Shown in pieces: positions 13,629-19,934 of a stretch of 19,934 bases of DNA. The stretch spans positions 1 to 19,934 of the forward strand of contig JAFRJF010000296.1 in NCBI GenBank assembly GCA_017432405.1. The letters run 5' to 3'. The number at the start of each line of letters is the position of its first letter. Positions within the stretch are counted from its first letter, which is position 1. Source of the stretch: Clostridia bacterium (GTDB lineage: Bacteria; Bacillota_A; Clostridia; Christensenellales; Aristaeellaceae). The translations under genes were made by a program, and so were the position numbers. Under the pieces are notes generated by a model that did no database searches, was not told the DNA's origin, and worked only from the letters and a program-made list of their open reading frames with translations.

Positions 13629-13816
13629 TTTCTAACACCTCACATTCCGTCCACAGATCGGCCCCGGCGCTGCCGGTGCCGTGACGGCCATCAAAAAACC
13701 CTTGCGCAAGACGCAAGGGCGGTGTAAATACTCAACCATCCGTTGCGCCTCGGCGAGCACCCGAAGGTTTACGCATACGCACTCGCTGTCTGTGGCACAG
13801 AGCCTTTCAAAAGCCA
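13629..13816 (-). promoter_or_regulatory. Leader of rplJ, probably an L10 leader
   Basis: The transcript from the promoter at 13823-13852 runs about 188 nt before rplJ. It contains paired segments around CCTTCGGGTGCTCG and GGATGGTTGAG, then an intrinsic terminator (13693-13719). This plan, a structured L10-binding domain followed by an attenuator before rplJ, is established for Bacillota. The consensus was recognised by layout and not by alignment. Confidence 0.7.
13693..13719 (-). terminator. Attenuator terminator upstream of rplJ
   Basis: On the minus strand CCCTTGCG, loop TCTTG and CGCAAGGG are followed by six T. A perfect 8-bp stem with a clean T-run, about 65 nt before the rplJ start, means premature termination must be avoided for rplJ-rplL expression. 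Confidence 0.85.
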
Positions 13817-13822
13817 AGAGGA

Positions 13823-13852
13823 ATTATAGCAGAGCCAGGCCGTCCGTGTCAA
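13823..13852 (-). promoter_or_regulatory. Promoter of rplJ-rplL
   Basis: On the minus strand a perfect TTGACA (13852-13847), an 18-nt spacer and a perfect TATAAT (13828-13823). One of the strongest promoter matches in the window, as expected for ribosomal protein genes. It is divergent from the hisS promoter, with 60 bp between their -35 boxes. Confidence 0.9.
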
Positions 13853-13912
13853 GGGGCAGGGCATGGCGTACAGATATTTAACGTCCCCCTATCCTCTAAA
13901 CCAACATTTATC

Positions 13913-13941
13913 TTGACTTTTCCCCGCCCGTCGCCTATACT
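13913..13941 (+). promoter_or_regulatory. Promoter of the hisS-aspS-cysS operon
   Basis: TTGACT (13913-13918), a 17-nt spacer and TATACT (13936-13941), each one base from consensus. Transcription would start near 13948, directly before Stem I of the T-box leader. Confidence 0.85.
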
Positions 13942-13961
13942 TGCTTTATTGGATATCTGAT

Positions 13962-14172
13962 CTGCGACGACGGGAACAGTAACCGCACAGGAGCATTGCA
14001 GAGAGGGGCGTCACGGCTGGAAGCGCCCCATGCCACGGGCGGCGAACGACACTCCCCGAGCAGCCGCCTGCGCGGCGTATTCCGGCGTTAACGGAAAACG
14101 AGATGAAGCCTCGGCTTCAAGCAGGGTGGCACCGCGAATCCTTCGCCCCTACACACGGGACGGAGGCGTTTT
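13962..14172 (+). promoter_or_regulatory. T-box riboswitch of the hisS operon
   Basis: The conserved T-box AGGGTGGCACCGCG is at 14123-14136. Stem I begins around GACGACGGGAACAGTAAC, shows the GAGAG bulge (near 14001) and the GGCTGGAAG apical region (14015-14023), and returns through GAACGACAC, where the specifier GAC lies at 14048-14050. A hairpin of Stem III type is at 14105-14118. The terminator stem (CGCCCC with GGAGGCG) ends in TTTTTT at 14169-14174. Uncharged tRNA pairing to the specifier and to TGGC in the T-box would prevent termination. Codon GAC and the C of TGGC both fit tRNA-Asp (G73). Confidence 0.95.
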
Positions 14173-14191
14173 TTATATTCCGCCGCCCACG

Positions 14192-14236
14192 GAATGAGGG
14201 CATCCTTTCATTCCCCCATTCCCCATTTCTCATTCA
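14192..14236. repeat. Degenerate 7-bp repeat array before hisS
   Basis: GGAATGAGGG (14192-14201) faces inverted units CATTCCC, CCATTCC, CCATTTC, TCATTCA (14209-14236). It lies between the T-box terminator and the hisS ribosome binding site and belongs to the same AATGAGG family seen at 15508 and 19652. Confidence 0.55.
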
Positions 14237-14263
14237 ATATTGACCGAAGGGAGAAATCGAAAG

Positions 14264-15520
14264 ATGCTGACCCAGGCCCCCAAGGGCACCCAGGACATGC
14301 TGCCCAAAGACGCCTACCGCTGGCAGGAAATCGCGCGGACCATGCGCGAAGCCTGCGCGCTGGCGGGCTACCAGGAGATCCGCACCCCCATCTTCGAACA
14401 CACCGAGCTGTTCCAGCGCGGCGTGGGCGACACCACCGATGTGGTGCAGAAGGAGATGTACACCTTCGAGGACAAGGGCAACCGCTCCATAACGCTGAAG
14501 CCCGAGGGCACCGCCGGCGCGGTGCGGGCATTCATCGAGAGCCACATGTACGCCGAGACGCTGCCGGTGAAGCTGTACTACTCCGCCTGCCCCTGCTTCC
14601 GCTACGAGAAGCCCCAGTCCGGCCGGCTGCGCCAGTTCCACCAGAACGGCGTGGAGGTCTTCGGCGCGAAGGACGCCAGCGTGGACGCGGAGATCATCAA
14701 GCTGGCCATGGACATCCTCCACGCCAACGGCATCGACGGCCTTCGCCTGAACATCAACTCCATCGGCTGCCCCAACTGCCGGGCCGCGTACCTTGAGAAG
14801 CTGAAGGCCTACCTTGAACCCAAGCTGCCCACCCTGTGCAAGACCTGCCAGGAGCGCTTCGAGCGCAACCCCATGCGCATACTGGACTGCAAGGAGGACG
14901 CCCCGAAGCTGACGGACGCCCCCGCCATGCTGGACAACCTGTGCGAGGACTGCGCGAGCCACTTTGAGAAGCTGAAGGGCTACCTGGGGGCCATGGGCCT
15001 TGAATACGCCATCGACCCCCGCATCGTGCGCGGGCTGGACTACTACACCAAGACCGTGTTCGAGATCATCACCGACGCCCCGGACGGCGGCGAGCTGACC
15101 GTGTGCGGCGGCGGGCGCTACGACGGCCTGGTGGAGGAGCTGGGCGGCCCCGCCACCCCCGGCATCGGCTGGGGCATGGGCATCGAGCGGATGATCATGG
15201 TGCAGGACATGCGCGGCAGCGCCCCCGCCGCCCCCGCCCCGCTGGACGTCCTCGTGGTCACGCTGGGCGACGACGCCCGCATGGAGGGCGTGAAGCTGGT
15301 GAGCGAGCTGCGCGCCAGGGGCATCAAAGCCGACCTCGACCACGCCGCCCGCAGCATGAAGGCCCAGTTCAAGTACGCGAACAAGCTGAACGTCAAAAAG
15401 GTGATCGTCATCGCCGGCGACGAGCTGGAAAAGGGCGTAGTCAAGCTGAGGGACATGGAAGCCAGCAGCGAGGCGGAGGTCGCGAGGGGCGAGATCGTGG
15501 AGCTTTTAATTAGGAATTAG
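14264..15520 (+). CDS. hisS: Histidyl-tRNA synthetase
   Basis: A 418-residue class II synthetase that charges tRNA-His. Motif 2 is seen around CFRYEKPQSGRLRQFHQ (111-127), the histidine-binding segment as RGLDYYTKTVFE (256-267), and motif 3 as GIGWGMGIERM (300-310). The anticodon-binding domain covers about 326-418. The insertion domain (about 167-235) has cysteine pairs CPNC, CKTC and CEDC, possibly a metal site. The ATG at 14264 is preceded by GGGAG and gives the family N-terminus MLTQAPKGTQD; a TTG at 14240 is not needed. The last codons and the TAG stop lie inside a 7-bp repeat array, so the C-terminal LIRN is contributed by the repeat. Confidence 0.97.
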   Translation: MLTQAPKGTQDMLPKDAYRWQEIARTMREACALAGYQEIRTPIFEHTELFQRGVGDTTDVVQKEMYTFEDKGNRSITLKPEGTAGAVRAFIESHMYAETLPVKLYYSACPCFRYEKPQSGRLRQFHQNGVEVFGAKDASVDAEIIKLAMDILHANGIDGLRLNINSIGCPNCRAAYLEKLKAYLEPKLPTLCKTCQERFERNPMRILDCKEDAPKLTDAPAMLDNLCEDCASHFEKLKGYLGAMGLEYAIDPRIVRGLDYYTKTVFEIITDAPDGGELTVCGGGRYDGLVEELGGPATPGIGWGMGIERMIMVQDMRGSAPAAPAPLDVLVVTLGDDARMEGVKLVSELRARGIKADLDHAARSMKAQFKYANKLNVKKVIVIAGDELEKGVVKLRDMEASSEAEVARGEIVELLIRN

Positions 15521-15623
15521 GAATGAGGAATGAGGAATTAATAGCCGGATACCCCACTTGAATCACCAAATCCCGTAAGGATTTGTACCGCCGTTCCTCA
15601 TTCCTAATTCCTCATTCTTCATT
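15508..15623. repeat. Inverted heptad arrays flanking a hairpin, between hisS and aspS
   Basis: Five forward units (AATTAGG, AATTAGG, AATGAGG, AATGAGG, AATTAAT; 15508-15542) and four inverted units (CCTCATT, CCTAATT, CCTCATT, CTTCATT; 15596-15623) enclose about 53 bp. The core carries hairpin CAAATCC-CGTAA-GGATTTG (15567-15585), related to those in the composite repeats. The layout resembles a small palindromic element with terminal inverted repeats. It does not break the operon and has no terminator T-run. Confidence 0.8.
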
Positions 15624-15660
15624 ATAAATTGCTTATACAACAATGCAGGAGGATATATAA

Positions 15661-17445
<1,785 letters not shown>

Positions 17446-17448
17446 CCC

Positions 17449-18867
17449 ATGAAGCAGATGATGATCTACAACACCCTGTCCCGCAAGAAGGAGCCCTTCG
17501 TGCCCGTGCACGAGGGCAAGGTGGGCATCTACGCCTGCGGCCCCACGGTGTACAACTACTTCCACATCGGCAACGCCCGCCCCTTCATCATCTTCGACAC
17601 CCTGCGCCGCTTCATGAAGCACCTGGGCTATCAGGTGACCTTCGTGCAGAACTTCACCGACATCGACGACAAGATGATCAAGCGGGCCAATGAGGAGGGC
17701 ACCACCGTCGAGGCCATCGCCGAGAAGTACATCGGCGAATACTTCAAGGACGCCGAGGCCATCGGCGTGCAGAAGGCCGACGTGCACCCCCGGGCCACCA
17801 AGCACATCGGCGAGATCATCGGCCTGATCAAAAAGCTGGAGGCCAAGGGCCTGGCCTACCGCGCCGACAACGGCGACGTGTACTTCGACACCCAGGCCTG
17901 GCGCAGCAACTACGGCCGCCTCATCGGCCAGGACCTGGACGACCTGGAGTCCGGGGCGCGGGTCGAGGTGGGCGACGTGAAGCGCCACCCGATGGACTTC
18001 GCCCTTTGGAAGGCGAAGAAGCCCGGCGAGCCCTTCTGGAAGAGCCCCTGGGGCGAGGGCCGACCCGGCTGGCACATCGAGTGCAGCGCCATGAGCATGA
18101 AGTACCTGGGCGAGACCTTCGACATCCACTGCGGCGGCGTGGACCTGATCTTCCCCCACCACGAAAACGAGATTGCCCAGTCCGAGGGCGCGACGGGCAA
18201 GCCCTTCGCGAAGTACTGGATGCACAACGGCCACATCAACGTGGACAACAAGAAGATGTCCAAATCCGCCGGCAACTTCTTCACCGTGCGGGACATCAGC
18301 AAGGAGTTCGACCCCGAGGTCGTGCGCATGTTCATGCTCTCCGCCCAGTACCGCAGCCCCATCAACTTCTCACGGGACCTGATGGAGCAGGCCAAGGCCG
18401 GCCTGGAGCGGCTGTACACCGCCCGAAACAACGCCATGTTCGCCCTGGACCACGCCCCTGAGCGCGAGTTGAACGACGAGGAAAAGGCATTCATCGAGCG
18501 GGGCAAAGGCTTCATGGACCAGTTCGACGACGCCATGTGCGACGACCTGAACACCAGCGAGGCCATGGGCGTGCTGTTCGAGTACGTGCGGGACATGAAC
18601 ACGTCCCTGGCCGACGCGAAGGCGCCCTGCAAGGCCGCGATTGAAGAGGGCCTGAACATGCTGAACGTGATGGCACACGAGGTCCTCGGCCTGCTGATGA
18701 AGGAGGCCGACACCGTGCCCGAGGACATCAAGGCCCTGGTGCAGGCCCGCGCCGACGCCAAGAAGGCGAAGAACTTCGCCGAGGCCGACCGCCTCCGCGA
18801 CGAGGTGCTGGCCAAGGGCTATGTGATCGAGGACACCCCGAAGGGGCCGAAGGTGAAGAAGGCATGA
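17449..18867 (+). CDS. cysS: Cysteinyl-tRNA synthetase
   Basis: A 472-residue class I synthetase that charges tRNA-Cys. The ATP-binding signatures are HIGN (39-42) and KMSKS (269-273). The zinc ligands that select cysteine are present at Cys30, Cys212, His237 and Glu241. The C-terminal helical anticodon domain ends in a lysine-rich tail. The ATG at 17449 is 3 bp after the aspS stop, and its AGGAGG lies inside the aspS 3' end, so translation is probably coupled. It shares the Asp-type T-box with hisS and aspS, as no cysteine-specific leader is seen. A strong terminator follows immediately. Confidence 0.97.
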   Translation: MKQMMIYNTLSRKKEPFVPVHEGKVGIYACGPTVYNYFHIGNARPFIIFDTLRRFMKHLGYQVTFVQNFTDIDDKMIKRANEEGTTVEAIAEKYIGEYFKDAEAIGVQKADVHPRATKHIGEIIGLIKKLEAKGLAYRADNGDVYFDTQAWRSNYGRLIGQDLDDLESGARVEVGDVKRHPMDFALWKAKKPGEPFWKSPWGEGRPGWHIECSAMSMKYLGETFDIHCGGVDLIFPHHENEIAQSEGATGKPFAKYWMHNGHINVDNKKMSKSAGNFFTVRDISKEFDPEVVRMFMLSAQYRSPINFSRDLMEQAKAGLERLYTARNNAMFALDHAPERELNDEEKAFIERGKGFMDQFDDAMCDDLNTSEAMGVLFEYVRDMNTSLADAKAPCKAAIEEGLNMLNVMAHEVLGLLMKEADTVPEDIKALVQARADAKKAKNFAEADRLRDEVLAKGYVIEDTPKGPKVKKA

Positions 18868-18870
18868 CGT

Positions 18871-18906
18871 CAACAAAAAAGACCGCTTGCGCGGTCTTTT
18901 TTGTTG
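18871..18906. terminator. Bidirectional intrinsic terminator between cysS and the convergent regulator gene
   Basis: CAACAAAAAAGACCGC (18871-18886) and its exact complement (18891-18906) form a 16-bp stem with a TTGC loop. Each strand ends in a run of six T. It lies 3 bp from both stop codons (cysS, plus; regulator, minus) and can serve both. Confidence 0.93.
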
Positions 18907-18908
18907 GG

Positions 18909-19520
18909 TCAATCCATGGACAGCACCTTCCTCTGCCACCCCCGCTTGCCGCACTCCGGGCACTTCAGGTACCGCGTCCTTCCCATGTGCATGGCGAACC
19001 AGAAGGGCACGCTCTCGGGCACGTACCTGTGTCCGCAGTGGGGGCACTCGTAGTAGCCTGCCTCTCGCTCCAGCTTCATGCCGAAGTGCATGCCCACCGC
19101 GAATTCGGCGATGGCGAAGGCGATCAGCAGTCCCTGCCACAGCGGCTGCTTCACCAGATAGGCGGCCACGAACATCAGCACGATGAAGGTGATCGAGCAG
19201 CTGAAGCCGATCACATATTCCAGCGTCAGCAGCAGCTTCACATGTTCCTCCTGCTGGCGCTTCATCTCCAACAGGTTCTCCTCGGCGATCTTGCTGTAAT
19301 TTTCCATCTCAATACGCTCTCCCGACAGCAGCTCGTTGACCGATATGCCCAGGATCTCGCACAGCGGCAGCATCAGCGAAGCGTCCGGCATCGACTTGCC
19401 CGTCTCCCACTTGGAGACGGCCCGGTCTGTGATGCCCAGCGCCTCCGCCAGCTTCGCCTGGGTCAGCCCCTTGCCCTTCCGGCACTCGGCCACGAACCTT
19501 CCGATTTTGACCTGATCCAT
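18909..19520 (-). CDS. XRE-family regulator with two membrane segments and a C-terminal zinc ribbon
   Basis: A 203-residue protein. An N-terminal helix-turn-helix of XRE/Cro type (about 5-63) has LTQAKLAEALGITDRAVSKWE, split here as LTQAKLAEALG and ITDRAVSKWE. A short helical linker (about 70-95) follows, then two predicted membrane segments (about 101-123 and 127-148) and a zinc ribbon with CPHC (159-162) and CPEC (187-190). The plan suggests a membrane-tethered DNA-binding protein; proteins of this general layout occur in Clostridia, but the signal and targets are unknown. The start at 19520 (MDQVKIG) has AGGAGG 7 nt upstream and is preferred to an in-frame ATG at 19598, which lies inside a hairpin. 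Convergent with cysS. Confidence 0.85.
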   Translation of the reverse strand: MDQVKIGRFVAECRKGKGLTQAKLAEALGITDRAVSKWETGKSMPDASLMLPLCEILGISVNELLSGERIEMENYSKIAEENLLEMKRQQEEHVKLLLTLEYVIGFSCSITFIVLMFVAAYLVKQPLWQGLLIAFAIAEFAVGMHFGMKLEREAGYYECPHCGHRYVPESVPFWFAMHMGRTRYLKCPECGKRGWQRKVLSMD

Positions 19521-19544
19521 CGGGATGCCTCCTTTCGGTAAGCC

Positions 19545-19573
19545 AGCATAGCCGTTATCATCCGCCAATACAA
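19545..19573 (-). promoter_or_regulatory. Possible promoter of the XRE regulator gene
   Basis: On the minus strand TTGTAT (19573-19568), a 17-nt spacer and TATGCT (19550-19545). Spacing is ideal but both boxes are weak. It would start transcription shortly before the ribosome binding site. Confidence 0.35.
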
Positions 19574-19577
19574 CACA

Positions 19578-19618
19578 CCGCCGGTTGAAATCGCCCAAAA
19601 CAGGCGCTCAACCGGCGG
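19578..19618 (-). terminator. Probable terminator of the upstream zinc-ribbon gene
   Basis: CCGCCGGTTGA (19578-19588) pairs perfectly with TCAACCGGCGG (19608-19618), with an inner CGCC/GGCG stem in the loop. On the minus strand the stem is followed by TGTGTTGTATT, a T-rich but interrupted tail. It lies 57 bp past the stop of the gene at 19676. Confidence 0.6.
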
Positions 19619-19651
19619 TTGAGTGTCCAGAAACATCGGAAGAGGTCATTT

Positions 19652-19678
19652 CATTCCTCATTCCTCATTCCTCATTCA
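19652..19678. repeat. 7-bp repeat array on the stop codon of the last gene
   Basis: Three exact CATTCCT units and a partial CATTCA (plus strand), equal to AATGAGG units on the coding strand. The final TCA is the TGA stop codon of the minus-strand gene. No inverted partner is seen here. Confidence 0.75.
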
Positions 19679-19934
19679 TATCTCGTCCCCCGCATTGAAC
19701 GGGTCGCCGCAGTTCGGGCAGAACTTGGGCGGCTTGGTCGGGTCGTCCGGGGTCCAGCCGCACTTGTCGCAGCGGAACACGCGCTTCTTCTCGGGGCGCT
19801 TCGTGCCGCAGTTGGGGCAGAAGTTGCCGTCATTCACTGCCCCGCAGGCGCATTTCCAACGACCGTCATCAGCCTGGGCCGGCCTGGGCGGCGTGGCGGC
19901 GCGGGGCGCGGCGGCCCTGGGCGCGGCGACGGCA
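19676..19934 (-). CDS. C-terminal part of a double zinc-ribbon protein, probably SPFH/virion-core-like
   Basis: The gene runs off the right edge; only the last 85 codons are present. The visible part is an Ala/Pro/Arg linker followed by two zinc ribbons: WKCACG with FCPNCG, and FRCDKCGW with PPKFCPNCGDPF, ending near GDEI. This ending, with a DKCGW and PPKFCP motif pair, is typical of SPFH-domain proteins of Bacillota that carry C-terminal zinc ribbons. The N-terminal SPFH domain itself is outside the window, so that assignment rests on the tail alone. The stop codon lies in a 7-bp repeat array. Confidence 0.6.
   Translation of the reverse strand, partial: AVAAPRAAAPRAATPPRPAQADDGRWKCACGAVNDGNFCPNCGTKRPEKKRVFRCDKCGWTPDDPTKPPKFCPNCGDPFNAGDEI

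Noticed and set aside
19652..19678. CRISPR-like short repeats
   Set aside because: The units are 7 bp with no spacers and there are no cas genes in the window.

Overview
The window looks like chromosomal DNA from a GC-rich Clostridia-like member of the Bacillota. The evidence is a T-box leader on a hisS-aspS-cysS operon, strong AGGAGG ribosome binding sites, TTGACA/TATAAT promoters, CxxC-type ribosomal protein L33, clostripain-family and YkuD secreted proteins, and an XRE regulator with a membrane domain and zinc ribbon. No species can be named from the sequence alone.

Layout. Positions 200-6326 (minus strand) hold three tandem paralogues of about 640 residues. Each is a secreted L,D-transpeptidase (YkuD) followed by two peptidoglycan-binding domains and three SH3-like domains. 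Just upstream, 6428-9706 (minus), is a 1092-residue secreted clostripain-family (C11) protein with its own extended -10 promoter. Positions 10114-13628 (minus) carry the ribosomal and transcription cluster. In transcription order it is rplJ, rplL, then rpmG, secE, nusG, rplK, rplA. This differs from the usual order, in which rplJ-rplL follow rplA and lead into rpoBC; rpoBC are not in the window. The cluster has two good promoters, an rplJ leader with an attenuator, a hairpin terminator after rplL, two near-identical candidate L1 binding sites (before rplK and before rplA), and a strong terminator after rplA.

Divergently, 13913-18867 (plus strand) is a T-box-controlled hisS-aspS-cysS operon. 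Its specifier (GAC) and discriminator-pairing base both point to tRNA-Asp. A perfect 16-bp bidirectional terminator separates cysS from a convergent XRE-type membrane regulator at 18909-19520. The window ends in the C-terminus of a double zinc-ribbon protein, probably of the SPFH type.

The least explained material is intergenic. A family of 7-bp-period repeats (AATKAGG and TTAGGKK heptads) recurs at least seven times, often as facing inverted arrays around small hairpins. At three genes the repeat or its hairpin starts on the stop codon itself. Two copies of a longer composite element lie about 10 kb apart. A consensus promoter on the plus strand at 4337-4366 points into the 3' end of a minus-strand gene with no sense gene after it, and may make an antisense RNA. 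I saw no CRISPR array, transposase, tRNA or rRNA.
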